A stretch of DNA of 64,000 nucleotides, from the NCBI GenBank assembly GCA_002900995.3, contig CM035310.1:372001-436000 (forward strand), given 5' to 3'. A program made the translations under genes and the position numbers. Position 1 is the first letter of the stretch, and each line of letters begins with the position of its first letter. Positions 21,381-33,450 of the stretch are shown one piece after another. The notes below the pieces were generated by a model. The model had not been told where the DNA came from. It saw only the letters and a list, made by a program, of their open reading frames with translations, and did not search any database. The DNA comes from Ganoderma boninense. Taxonomy: Eukaryota > Basidiomycota > Agaricomycetes > Polyporales > Polyporaceae.

Positions 21381-22088
21381 ATGACAGACCCTCTCCTCAC
21401 CAATGTCCTCCGCCTACGTGCGAAAGCAAAGAAGGTCGGCAAGATGCGCGTCCGGACCCCATTTCGGTACCGCCGTAAGGCAATCAAGTTAACAAAGGAA
21501 GAACGCGCGGCTCGACAGCTGGTCCGCAACGAGAAGCGAGGAAGGTTCCACGCCGCGCTCACAGAAGGCCGCCACACGGTGATAGGCCCGGTGCCTCTCC
21601 ATGCTCCGAAACCCCCGAAATGCCCCCACTTTTCACACCGAGGAGTCCGCACCCTCGGAAGGCACTCGACCCGCGCCCCCCCCCCCCTGTTCCGAACGCA
21701 CGCCCCCGAAGCACCATCCGAAGCCCCCTTTAGTTTCCCGGTGGTCCCGCTGACTCCGCACTCCCGAAGTTTCCGAGTGCATCCCTCGCGCGTAGTCTCC
21801 ACTACCGGCGACAGGTGGATCGAGAGGGGACGGACCCCCGTTCGAGATCAAGACTTGTCCCCTAGTTTCCGTCGACTGGTCCTCGGGCGCCCGACGCGTA
21901 CACGTGACCGTGTCGCGACGCGTCGCACTCAAGCGCTCAAGACGCGGCCTCCGCGACCTATACGCGTCGATCCGCCGCACGAGGCCCAGCTAGCTCATAG
22001 ACCGGTGGCGCACAAGTCGAGGCTTACGGAGTCTGCGGGACTCCGGGAGGGGCTCGTGATTCCAGCGGAGGAGGACGTTTTCGCATAG
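21381..22088 (+). CDS. possible basic small protein next to the KDZ block
   Basis: An open frame of 235 codons starts at an ATG in a good context (GCCACCATG). The first 60 residues are strongly basic and helical (KAKKVGKMRVRTPFRYRRK, then LTKEERAARQLVRNEKRGR), as in a nucleic-acid-binding tail. The remainder is Pro/Arg-rich low complexity with a run of 13 C, and probably runs into non-coding repeat DNA. Only the first part looks gene-like, so the true 3' end may be at an unseen splice site. Low certainty. Confidence 0.3.
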   Translation: MTDPLLTNVLRLRAKAKKVGKMRVRTPFRYRRKAIKLTKEERAARQLVRNEKRGRFHAALTEGRHTVIGPVPLHAPKPPKCPHFSHRGVRTLGRHSTRAPPPLFRTHAPEAPSEAPFSFPVVPLTPHSRSFRVHPSRVVSTTGDRWIERGRTPVRDQDLSPSFRRLVLGRPTRTRDRVATRRTQALKTRPPRPIRVDPPHEAQLAHRPVAHKSRLTESAGLREGLVIPAEEDVFA

Positions 22089-22304
22089 TAGTAGTAGAAG
22101 GTCGGACCACGCGGGTCCCGTCCCGTTCCTGTATATATACCCGTCGCTCCCCATGATTATACAGCTTTTGGCACCCCACGCTTACGATCTGACTCGACGG
22201 AAGGATAGCGAATTCCTCCCCCCGGCCGACATCGACTCGACAGCGACCATCTGCTCACTCACTCTCATCCTCACCGCGCAAGCGTAGCGTTTACGAGATC
22301 GCTC

Positions 22305-22692
22305 GGGCAGTCCGCGCGTGGACTCTCGACGCTTACGAAGTCTCCGACCTCCCCGATCCCGCGTTCACCCATCATCGCGCCTTCTTCCGATAGCGCACTC
22401 GTCCCGGAGGTAGCGAAAGCCTCACGGGTGTGTTATCCCCCTTTCCTTTTGTTTCCCATCCGTTTCCAGCGTTCTCGTCCCCTTCCTGCACGACGTCCGT
22501 ACGTCGTTGTCTCCATCATCCACCATCCCTCGGATCGTCCACACGTCCCTCGGTCTATTCGCGAGAGCCGACCACCTTCCTCGCACCCTCAGTGACGGAC
22601 TCGTTGGTCTTTGCCCCATCCACGGTGTCACTCCACCTCAGCCTCTATCCCGCAGTATCCTAGCGGAGTCCAGACCGTCCGTCAGTGTATCA
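22305..22692 (+). repeat. LTR-like repeat, copy 1
   Basis: About 388 bp shared with 52,802-53,181, from GGGCAGTCCGCGCGTGGACT to GTCAGTGTATCA, with scattered single-base indels. A TATATATA lies upstream at about 22,132. After the repeat end comes TTTTGGAGCCCACCGCGAGG, which resembles a primer-binding site starting TGG. This suggests a retrotransposon LTR, but the 5' edge and a partner LTR could not be confirmed because a gap lies 180 bp downstream. Confidence 0.5.
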
Positions 22693-22872
22693 TTTTGGAG
22701 CCCACCGCGAGGGCCCAGTCGGATTCCTTCGCGATTAACCCGACAGACAGCAAATTTACCGCTTGCGGAAGATCAAGAGTTCCTGTCAGACCTCAGACAT
22801 CTCGCGGAAACTCTCGGGAGTTTTGCAAAGGAGACAACCTTCGAATCCTCCTGGACCCTCCGAATCATCTCA

Positions 22873-22972
22873 NNNNNNNNNNNNNNNNNNNNNNNNNNNN
22901 NNNNNNNNNNNNNNNNNNNNNNNNNNNNNNNNNNNNNNNNNNNNNNNNNNNNNNNNNNNNNNNNNNNNNNNN
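22873..22972. other. assembly gap 1 (100 N)
   Basis: Exactly 100 N, the convention for a gap of unknown size. Open frames that cross it are not real. Confidence 0.99.
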
Positions 22973-24899
22973 GACGGGGCTCGCCCAAGAGGTTACTGGG
23001 AAAGGAAAGCAGGGAGAGTACGAGAGACAATGGGCGGGGTCGACTGGAGACACATGTTAATGATGTTTGCTCCAACACACGCAACGAGAGTTTATATACC
23101 TGGAGACCGCGCGTAACGCGGTTCCGCCATACTGCGCCGTCATACTCGGACACAGTGATCGCAGGCGATGCGCCGGAAGTACTGGAGCCGTCACGAGAGG
23201 AGCGAAACATATACCCAGACTGATCCACTGTCCTCGGACAATTTTTGACAGGAGTCGCGGGCTCATCGGGTGCTTTGAGTCTTTGACTCCTCCTCGAGCT
23301 GGCGCTCGCCAATGCGCGACTCGATTCATAATTAATTCTGTCAAGAATGTCCTGAGGAAGGGTCTAAATCAGGCACACTGTACGATGTAGTCGTTGATAC
23401 GTAGGGCTCACCTATGTCCAACAACTACTCGGGAGCTATTAACACGACACACTAGTACTCGCTATCACCTGCACTCGTAAGCGAGTAGCCCAGTCTTAAA
23501 CAGAACGGCAATAACATCTCGCCGCCCCGCACAAGGAAGACTTGGGGACAAGCGCAACTCGATCCCGATCATACGTACCTGCTGGCCGTTTCCTCCAACG
23601 TAGACTTCACTTCTTCTTCCGTTTCCCCGAAGCATACGATGTCCAGCCTTTCCAACAACCGTCGCCCTCTCGACGCCACTCCAGCTGCCTCGAACGCCAG
23701 CATGAACGCGGTCCGTTGACGAGTACACCCGGCGGAGGGGTGGATGCTGGGAGAGAGGATCAGGTGGCTTATCTCCGTGTCGATCATGCATGTGTCGAGG
23801 GCTCATTAAAGTCCCGCAGGTTCGACGCACAAGGAAGATATGGGTAGTAGACCTGGCCGTGGACGGGGCCGAAGCCACAAAGGATGTCACTGCGGCCGGA
23901 ATTACGCCCGATGAGGCGGTCCCAGTGCATTTGACAGACGCAGAAGATGGCAGGGCACGTAAGGACGTACACTGGGTAAGAATCTGGTGAACGAGGGTGA
24001 TTGGCCATGCGCTGGAGTTGTAAGGAGGTCGTTTGTTCCACGCTGCTTGTAGGTCCGATCCAGAGCTTGTGAACGAGATGTGCAGGGGTGGTAGGGGATA
24101 AGGGGGTGTCTTCCGGGTTGAATGTGGTTTACTGCATCAGCGAAGTGCGCAATAACTCGAAGGAAGAGAGGGTGACATCGTCGTAGAGTAGAGGGAGAAT
24201 CCGAGCGAGCCGTGCGAACATACTCGACACAGCGTTGCTGCGCGAAGAGGGACGTTTGGACGCGAAAGCTGAAGACTGCATTCCAGGATGAGGATTCTAG
24301 TAAATCAAGTCATAGTATAGTGGCTCTCAACCCTAAGAAGTGCAGAAAGAAGAGAAGGACTGAGCACTGCCAGCGACGAGTTTGATGCCCTGATCGTACC
24401 GTGAGACCACCTTGTGGATGACTTCCATCGGCAATTTATGTTCCGATGCCGTGTGGGGGTGACTGTCGATCATCTTCCGAGTGGTCTCTGTGAATCGCTG
24501 CCTGCTCTGGAAGGTGCATGAGTTGCGAGGAAGAACTGGGATGAGGATGCTTGCAGAGTGCAGGTCGATATTTACTGGCACGCTAGTTCATTGACTTACT
24601 TATGGAAGCGCGCGCCCGACTCGCGTGCCCATTTTGACGAATCCCACACGAAAGACATTCAAATTTCCCCGAAGTATCTATTATCTCTGGCACGCTGGGC
24701 CCTTTTGTCCCTGGGAAAGGAAAAATTCGCACAGTAGCACGTACAAAAATTGCTGCACAGGCCCAGAAGAAGTCCGAGTCCCTTAGATATGGGTCTTCGG
24801 CGGGTTTGGGCCAAGATCGACTAGGGGACACTCCACGTATTTGGAAAGGTATCATCCACTTCGCGACAGTGTTGTTTCCTTCAGGAACTTAAAATTTCA
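22973..24899. other. gene-poor stretch after gap 1
   Basis: No supported gene. Two minus-strand frames read somewhat like protein (72 codons at 23,569-23,787 with an EAAGVASRGRRLLERLDIV helix, and 82 codons at 24,333-24,581), but neither matches a family I know, nor do they join to neighbours. TATATA-type strings occur near 23,093. Confidence 0.35.
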
Positions 24900-27100
24900 T
24901 TACGTCAGTGGGGGCACCCTCAACCCCTCCGTATGCGCGGCGTACCTGTTTTTCATCATGTAGGTCAGAAATGAGTCGTTGATGGCAGTCGATCCCCAAA
25001 AACCCGGGCTTGGAGGTGTGCTCGCGCGCAGCCCAATCCTTTAAAGTAGATTCTGAGAGCGAAATCCTTACCCCTAACCGTTCATCGCACCAGCGGGCGG
25101 AATCCGAGGCCCGACACCTTCTCGCGCCGTCGAATGGCGTGATCGGGTATTACTGTCGGGATTTTAGAACACGGGACCCCATACGGGGAGCAAGGACGTA
25201 CCGGTTTCCCATTACGAGGGGCGGTTGCGAGATCTTGAAAGGAAACCCCGGGACCGCTCGACCGCGCGCCCGGCCAGAAGGCGCAGTTGAATAGGGTGGG
25301 GGCCGATCGGCCCCCGAGCCAAGGTCATTAGGATAAGCCATTTTGAAAAAAGGGAAACGCAGTTTCCATTTTGCCGAGACGTTGTGGCCTGCTGATGACC
25401 GTGTGAAGACATTCTTCATCGTCGCGGGGTTGCTTTCCGTCCTATCCCCGTCGCCGACAGAAGGCCTGGGGCTGTACGATACCTGGAGTTCCGCCGTTCG
25501 CGATGCTGACGAGCGGATTTTAATGATGGCAAACTGCGAATATTAAAAGGGCAAACATTTCCCGCCTCATGAGTCGAACCGGGTTCGTGACGCTTCCTTC
25601 CCGACGAAAGTCAGTGAGCCCTGACGACTTTCGGGAGGCTCTCGTTTGTGCAGACTGGTCCACCTCGATGGGGAATATTTCCCCCGCCACACATTTTCGC
25701 TATTCGCAACGCTCAGTCCCCTTTCCCCAATCGAGGTGCAACACTCACTCCTCACGATCCCAGGGTGATGCACCCGACGCATTGGCCGCCTCCCTGATGT
25801 GCCACGATGATGTCCGGATTGGCCCTTTGCATCGAGGGCCGTCTCGCGAAGCAAGGCAAAACCCTTTCAGCCACGAGAGAAACAGCCGGTGCCCGGGGCC
25901 TTTTTGTAGCATCGTCAGACCCGAAGGGCGGGGCGCTTTCCCTTTACGATTGATCCCAGATAGATATAAAATCGCACGAAAAATTTTCCAAGATGCAGGG
26001 AAACCGGGAAAACCCTGCAGAATTTGAAAGACGTGGATAACACTCCGTCGAAATGACCGGCCCACGCGCTGAAAACCAGGGTTATTCGTGCTCCAACGCT
26101 AAAAATTAAGCTTGCCCCCCGAAACACTAAGCACAAATCGTGTAAGCAGAGACACGGAGCTTGGATGGCACGACACTTACTGGACAAACCAAGGAGGCGA
26201 GGGTCGTTCCGTAGACAGGCCCAGTAATTTTATCGGCGCAGCCATCAACGCATACCGCCAAAGCGAGCATGGGCGCGCACGTGCCGCTTTCCATTACGAA
26301 GTACTTCCGGACGAATTCCGCTGGCACCGGGACGCCAGTCCCGGTACTTCCGCTTTCCCTGATCCTTGCGGGCCCCAGGGCATGATCTCGGACATTGTGA
26401 AGTTCCGTCGGTTCTAAACGCCGACTCGATCTGCCCCCCAGAACGCATGTAATCGGCTCGTCTTTGAAGCAGGGACGTTCCCCGACTGCGCCCCAAAATT
26501 TAGCCCGATCAAAAAAAGTTTCGGAGCTGCGCAAAGACATTACAATGGTCCAACGGTCCCGACGCGCGGGGGTCCAGCTCACGATGTCGTAGCCACTGCC
26601 GAACTGTGCGCGCAGTAGCTCACTCGTCCTCATCCAGTGCATGGAGACAGAGAACTCCTGGCCGCCTGGTGGTACTGCTTAGTCGGTGAACTGTGGACGG
26701 CGAACGCCGGTGGTGGAAAGATGGACTAACCCGGGTTTACAAAAACTGTGCCACGCACGCTGCCGGTCGCATTTGCCTTGATGACGGCTAAGGCGACCCT
26801 TGCCGAAACCGAACGAAATTTGTGATAGTCGAGGGGAATGCTCGAAGCAACCCACAGGGTGAAGCGACGGATCCAATGAGCACCTGGGATGGGTCGCATG
26901 GTCCCCTTGAATCGACGAGGTGTTCGTTGCGTTAACCCTGACAAGGTAGTCAAAACGCCAGCTCCGGGCACTGTCCACCACAAGAAAAGCGGGATTACGG
27001 TGACGTTCGAATAAGTCGGCCCTCATTCGGGCGCCAACAGGGCATGCGCCAAAGGCGAGGAGGAGACTGGAAAGATGGTGAAGAAGGACGAAGAAGCGAT
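24900..27100 (-). pseudogene. relic of a TAP-like secreted alpha/beta hydrolase
   Basis: Pieces in broken frames follow the order of the better-preserved hydrolase at 35,784-39,821. The N-terminal segment reads FEHS/IPLDYHKF then AVIKANATGSVRGTVFVNPG at about 26,720-26,900. GSGYDIVSW lies at about 26,595. A ruined nucleophile elbow (compare INYLGYSYGT) lies at about 26,190-26,240. A remnant of the ASEGQSPADV region lies at about 25,780-25,880, and a remnant of ERAVERY...NPILVIGN lies at about 25,200-25,300. At least five frameshifts and diverged sequence separate these pieces, so this is an old dead paralogue rather than a sequencing artefact. Confidence 0.6.
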
Positions 27101-30100
27101 TGGTATGAGTTGGTCTGGGCTTAGCTGAGAGCCAGACTGGCCGAGGCGCCTTTATAACCCCGCCCCGGCAGGCGTAGGCTTGTAGGCCACCGCTTCCTCC
27201 GGATCCGTCGGCCTACGCGGTCGACATACTGCGTGCAGCAAGACTCGGGCCTGCGGAGCTTGGGGCAATTTCAAAGGATCGTTGTGTTGTATCGCACGAT
27301 GACCTTCTGGCCGCGGTGCAACCGTCGCCTCCTCGCAGTCGATCGGCCGCCAAGTGGAGAAATGCGTGATGAGGATTGGGTGAGGAAGCGGAAAATCGGC
27401 GCGGTGGTTCAATAGGACAATGTGTCAAGTCTGCAGAGGGCGGTTCTCGGCCCTGATTCTGAGAGAGGATGGGGTTCCCGAAATAAACTAACTTATGCTC
27501 AATGCGTGTTTTGAAGACGAAATCGCAGTTTGAAGGGCAAAGAGGCGGTTGGGAAGCTGTGCCTCATAGATGATGGGGGAGGTTAAACGGGACGGACTGC
27601 GCCAGGCCGTTTGCCGTGTCTGCTGGTAAAGCGAGCGCCAAAATCCTACGAAATACGGCCTCGTCAAGCGCTTCCTCGTGATCGTCGACCCGCCCCCAAA
27701 GCTCAACCAGAGCTCAAACGCCTGTGCTCGGCTATCTCTGCTGCTCTACTATCGTCCTCTACCCCTTGTGTCCAACAATCATTTCTCTTGGGGCTCTCAA
27801 CTCGCAGCAAGCAGAAGACGCTTCGTCCCTTGCACCTTCTCTAGTCGCTTGCTGCCCAGCTGTCTCTTCTGCTGTCCTTCGCCAACACGTAGCACTTCGA
27901 TGGTCCAAGAAATGTCACAGCACGAAGGAGAGTGATCCGCTTCCTAGCTCTATTGTTGCGGCGGTCAAAGTGGCATAGGTTCCTTCTAGTCTTGCAAACT
28001 GTTGTCCGGAGACTACAGCATGCGGTCCAATCAAGACAAAACGTCCCTTTTTGGCAGAACACTCGAAATGCACAAATAATCATTGGCTGTCGCCTCGAGA
28101 GGGTGTGCCAGTCGAACTGAAGGCCTTAGGTTGAGATCGTGGGCATGGAATATCTGCTGGTGCGCCATCATTATCGCAAAATACCTTTCGTTTTCGTAGA
28201 TCCTTGTAACCCACGCTTCCCCCGTATCATTTGTTGCTTTATCCTTTGTCATACCCCCCTATGTTTGTCTGAATATCATATTTTTGAAGTATCAGTGCCT
28301 GTTGCGGTGCGTCTCCGCTGTCTAACAGCAGTATGATCGCCGTTAGACCACCAATCCAAGGTCCGAAAGTTTGCGGGGTCCGCAGCAAATCGACATTGCT
28401 TCTGCACGTTAGCTTAATAGTGTCAGGCTGGGTCAGAGCTTGTTTATACGCCGAGGTGCAGCAAACAACGTTCGCCAAGAGGGAATTTACTTGTTCCTGA
28501 TTCCACAGCGTTGCTCTTTGCGTCGGCACCCATGGGTTTTTCGGGACAAGTGAGGTTATTGCGTCGCAGCTTTCATGACCTAAACGGAGTCGCGATATGG
28601 GCGCCCCTCAGAAATCTCGCTCGGAGCCGAATAGAAGGTCGAGTGCCGAGTTTGTTGTCGAGTTCTTCTCCAGTGCTTTTACCACCGCTTCTGCCTCCTT
28701 AATAAACGCGTCAACTAGCTATCTATGCGAACTGGTCATAATCAGCGTCTCAGAGAATCTCATAGGCCGCAATGCTTTTCCAACGGACAGGAGGAGAGAC
28801 CCAGATGAAATGGCGTCGAAAATCGTCGCCTCCAGTGCAGATTGTCCAAAGTATGTCTTGACCTCTATCACGTCGAGACAGAGGCAGCGCTGACATTCGA
28901 CCCTCGCAGTGTTGTGCGATGTGTGGAGATCCGAGCATGAAGGGTCTAAGGACTCACCTACCAGAGATGCGGATATACTTAATTACAGGAACTGGCGCAT
29001 GACGTGGACGGTCCACGGAAGGTCTAAACTCGAGCACTTCCGGGTCTGGAGTAAGGTCCTGTCGGTGGAGAGAGGTGAGTCTGTTTGCATAATGCGTAGT
29101 CGCAGAGCGTCTCACCATAACTGGACAGCATATACCCCGTCATATTATGCGGCATCGTCCGTCCTCCGATGGATGATATGCGCATACTTGAAGCTCTGGC
29201 GGCCTAAATCGTCCGCCGCCAGACATCGTGACACACCTAAACATAAGGCGGAATGTTTGCAAGGGCTTATGGGATCGTCTAACCTTCTGCTGTAGCCCTC
29301 GCGCTATTACTGATAGCTTGGGCGGTGGAGCGAGCATCGGTGACGGCTAATCGATCAGGGCCGCATATACCGACGAGACGAAACGTCGAGCGAGGGAGGG
29401 CTGCTCGTAGGCGGGAGGAGGGGGGGGAAGGATGACGGGGCAGAAAGGACGTCGCTCTGCATATATATGTGAATTTTCTGTCTTGAATCTGGGGGATCTT
29501 GATGATTCTTTGTCGACCCACGCCGAAGACGCGCTCAAGCTTTTGCACGCGTCGCGCGTCACGTTCGCCGTTACGTCACATGCTGACAAACCCGCGAGCT
29601 CCTCAGTTCGAATCTCCCGCGTGGCTTTCTTTTCTTTTCGCACCGGTTTTCTTTTCTTTCGTCTCACCTCAATCCCAAAGGCCCGAGCCACCTAGGATTC
29701 AAGCATTCTTCCTTCAGTTTGCGCCCATTGAAATTCTTGTTGATCGGCGGATTAGTATGTGCTTTGTCTTCACGCCCTTCCCTTGCATTGCGAGCTGAAT
29801 ATTATTACGGCAAGGGCGCCGCCCGTGCTCAGCTTGAGGACGATCGAGGGACCTCTGCAATCGTCCCCACCTTCCTGAATCGTGTGTATGAGTTTCGGTG
29901 GAGTCTTCTCTCAAAGACGATGTGTGGATCTGGAGTGCTCCGTCAGTTGAAAATATCGTCAAACATGGCCCGGAAACGACGTGCGTCCTTCCTAGTCCTA
30001 TGAAACTTTGTCGAGCTCCAGCATGACACTGGATTTTGCTATGACTGCAGATAACGCGCAAACATCAAATGAGTTGCCGCAAATACGAGAAGGACACTGG

Positions 30101-31599
30101 TCGCCCCTTCGCTCTCGTTCTCAATCTCTGTCAATCCCGACTTTCTGTTGCAGCAGCGCCCCCGCGACGAACGTCAAAGGCTGCGCTGCGTCAGCGGCAC
30201 CCAAAGACACCCGCACGCGCGTATTTTTACTGGAAGAAGCCTTACAGGCGCTGTCGGCAGGCTGCTCATGAACATCCTGACGCTAAAGCTGATTGAAAAA
30301 AGTCACATAGACAGCCTCTCCAGGGGCCCGGGAGTAACTATAATGGATGCTCACGACACTCATCGCGGGATTGGGAAGGCCGAGCTGAGGGAACTTGGTG
30401 CTTGGGAAAGATGCTCGTGAGTCGTCCTCTCGAAATGTTTTTTCCGCTGCCTCGCCCTCTCACCCCCTCCCCCTTCCGTCTCTCAATCTCCGAACATCGA
30501 ACCCTGAGCCCTCTATCGGCGGGACCCGAGGGGCCAGAGGCAGAGGGACGGGCACGCGGGCAGCCGGTAATTCAGTATCATGCATAGCTATGTACAAACG
30601 GGGATCCCGGCTTCGTTTCATGGCTCGCTGCGCACAGCCTCAAAAGATCTTCGTGAAGCCCAACTCGCTCGCCGAGAAAGAGGAGGTCTGCTTCAAGGAG
30701 TACCCGCTGAACGCCACTGGCGCGATCGAGAGCTTCGTCGAACGCAACCGCTGGGGGTTTACGGGCGGCGAAATCTCCCTGGGAAATCTTACGGGATCTT
30801 GGCGGCGGTGGCTGAGCGGTGGCGGTATACCAAGAGGAAGAAGGATGCGCGTATGGCGTCGGGACTGCGCAACTTGTAGTTAACACGCTTTGAGTCTCGT
30901 CTCCGAGATGTCGTAACCTGTTCCGAGAGACCTGGCTGCCAATACTGACGCTACATTCTATCACTCGCACGCCAAGGGGGAACGTTGCACCCTCGATTTT
31001 TCGAGGACCGCCGAAGTCAGGGAAGGAGACCTTCTATGTGTCTTGGTCGTTGCACATCGCACGAATATGGATTGAAAAACGGAGTGGTGGTAGCAGTCTA
31101 CGTAGATATACTAGCATGATAAGCATGAGCAGGCCAAGACGCAAACCTTTCTATGTGAGATATTCTAGTAAAGGAGAGGGGAGTCGTTTGCGTCGTCTAG
31201 ATGTCGGAATAACGACAGATAACAATGACATGAAACCCACGATGGTCTCGCCCGACGGTATCCGTGGGGCAAGGAACCACATTACCCGAAGAGAAGCCTT
31301 GTTTGATGGCACTGGTATGCAGGGCAGCGGAGGCGTACAGCGGGGCTGTTCGGCTACAGGAGAAGGCGGGCGATGATTGTGAGAGCTCTGTGAAATTCCA
31401 GCAGGTAAGCTCCATGCCCAAGGAATGAAAATGAATGGGGAACCACGTACGAGTACGATATGATCATGAAGGTGTCTAGCGGTGAGGCCAAGAAAAATCA
31501 GGGGGTTTTTTTTTTTTAGTTCCTTCCTGGGCGGGGAAATTTGCCTGGAGCGAAAGGTAGCAATTTTTACTCACATTGGAACGAGAAGAAAGGTCTACG
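27101..31599. other. long gene-poor stretch
   Basis: 4.5 kb with no gene I can support. A plus-strand stretch at 30,618-30,780 reads like coding sequence with GC-rich third positions (KIFVKPNSLAEKEEVCFKEY then PLNATGAIESFVERNRWGF) and may be an exon of an unrecognised gene. At 29,719-29,800 a signal-peptide-like string follows a TTG but no ATG. A TTCGAATC B-box-like string at about 29,607 is followed by T-rich sequence but lacks a cloverleaf. A T10 run lies near 31,507. Confidence 0.35.
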
Positions 31600-33450
31600 G
31601 AGGAACCATTAAGCGGCTGGAAAAAAGGGCAAGTGATGATAAAGGCTTACCGAGAGGGTGTCGACATATTCCGTGGCGAGTAAGAGCGGAGGCAACGACA
31701 ACTGGCTGTCCTCACAATTTGTCAGCCTTTCAAAGCGACTTCGAGAGCAAGAAACAAAAATGAACGGAGCAAAAGAACGAAAACTCACTTCACGGAGGTC
31801 GGCGTCCCGCTCAAGAATATCATGACAAACCGGAGGGCTATGTCGTCCTTTTGGATGAGCCAGCCCTTGGTCTGGGCCTGGACGAGGAAGACCCGACTTG
31901 ACCAGGGAGCAACCACCATCTTGAAACATCGTCGAGAGGATAATATGCCATGAGGGGCAGCCGCGAGATGGGGCGGGGTCATCTTGATGCGAGCGAAGCT
32001 CGCACCGAGGAGGATGAAGCGCAAGCGGGATGGTGATCCATCCAGGAGGTTAGCCTGAACGCCGAGCGGTCCAGGTAGATCAGCCAGCCGCTCTGCACAC
32101 ACAATTTGGAAACATGAGATTGAGAGAGGGCGTACCAGTGTCGATCAAGAATGCGAGCGGAGGGCGTGAGTCGGGCCCCGTTGAAGTGCGGTCCACCGGT
32201 CGCAGAGATGTCGACAAACAGCGGCCTTCAGCGGCTGGAATGAGGGCAATACGGGAGCGACAACGGCTAGAGCGGCACATACCCGGCCGTCAACGATTAG
32301 CGCCGAGCGGCGGATGGCCATCCCGCAGGCCTCTGAAGAGCGTCAGGGGTTGGATGGTCGCGCTGCGCTGTGCAATGCTTTGCGTGTCGAATTCGCGCAA
32401 AGAGATAGCTGTGGGTCAGCGGAGAGGATAGGGGAACCGCGGAGGCTCGTCGCATGCGCGTCGAGAGATGCTGGATGGGGTCAGAGGGCTGGCGCCGCGA
32501 TGCATCTGAGAAGGGACCTCGCAGGCCATGATGGACTGGCAGCACTTTCAACCACCGACGCCCTTCTCTTTCTCGATACATCGATATTTCGATTGTCATC
32601 CTCTTTGATCGTAATTAGTGGCGAGACCTGAAAAAAAAGTTGGGGGGACTCGTTGTGGAAGACGTAAAGCGCACGATGAGAGACCCGATAGGCTTCTCCT
32701 TCGCCAGGAGCTGTGGACCTCCGCTGCTTCATCCTGCGGGACGCAGCCGTAGTCCCAAGATAGGGAGTGCGCCGCACCGCATACCCAGAAGACGATTTGA
32801 TAAGCGATGATGAAGATAGATACGTAAGAACCCGACTGGAGATGAAGACCTCGGTCAGAAGAGGCACGGCTGAAGTCCCGCATGGTACGAAAGTACTCAT
32901 CGGCTGGGATCGTCTCTGGATTGAACGGGAGGGATGCTCCATGATAAGCGAGGAGACGACTGCCCATTGGCTGAAGGTGGCGAGCAAACAATAGCCGACA
33001 TCGAGCAACCGGTCTAAACGTGCGCGATACCTACGCAGTTACTCCCAGTTGGCTCATCGCTGTGAGGACGATTAATGCCTTGCCAGAAGTTGCGAGGGCG
33101 TAGCAGACTTCACGGATGACTATTCCGCAGAAGAAGCCGATGGCCTGATACGTGAACGCGACCAACAACAGTGGGCCGAGCGCTGACATGTTCGACGGCG
33201 TGAAGGCAGGGATGACACTGGCGAAGATGAGCGCAGGGAGCGCAACATTTCATGGGTGACGCTTAGGCCGCTCCCTCGGAGGCTGCCTTTGGGGAAGTAG
33301 TCGATCTTGGCTAGGACATAGCCAATAAGGATTGTAAACAACCTGGAGAAACGGGTGAGCATAAGATCGACAACCAAGAACAACGACGGAGAGGCACATT
33401 TTGAAGAGGGGCATGACACCCGAGTGGATCAGAAACGCGGCAGAAGGCAT
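31600..33450 (-). pseudogene. auxin-efflux-carrier-type membrane transporter with frameshifts
   Basis: The start MPSAAFLIHSGVMPLFKM and later segments match the fungal membrane-transport (AEC/PIN-like) family: IGYVLAKIDYFPKGSLRGSG, NVALPALIFASVIPAF (after one base is skipped near 33,250), LGPLLLVAFTYQAIGFFCGI, YVSIFIIAYQIVFWVCGAAH, DSRPPLAFLIDT, ILLGASFARIKM, and FLSGTPTSV. The family has about ten transmembrane helices in two bundles and exports small organic substrates across the plasma or ER membrane. At least three frame breaks are needed, one in an AAA run. It is either a recent pseudogene or a real gene with sequencing errors. The last exon is not certain; the coordinates cover what I can recognise. 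Confidence 0.6.

Noticed and set aside
22507..23312. Frames that run across the first N gap
   Set aside because: Placeholder N bases have no stop codons; the frames are artefacts.
29565..29640. Possible tRNA gene ending TTCGAATCTCCCGCGTGGC
   Set aside because: The acceptor ends can pair with wobbles, but the T-stem does not pair and no D- or anticodon arm forms.
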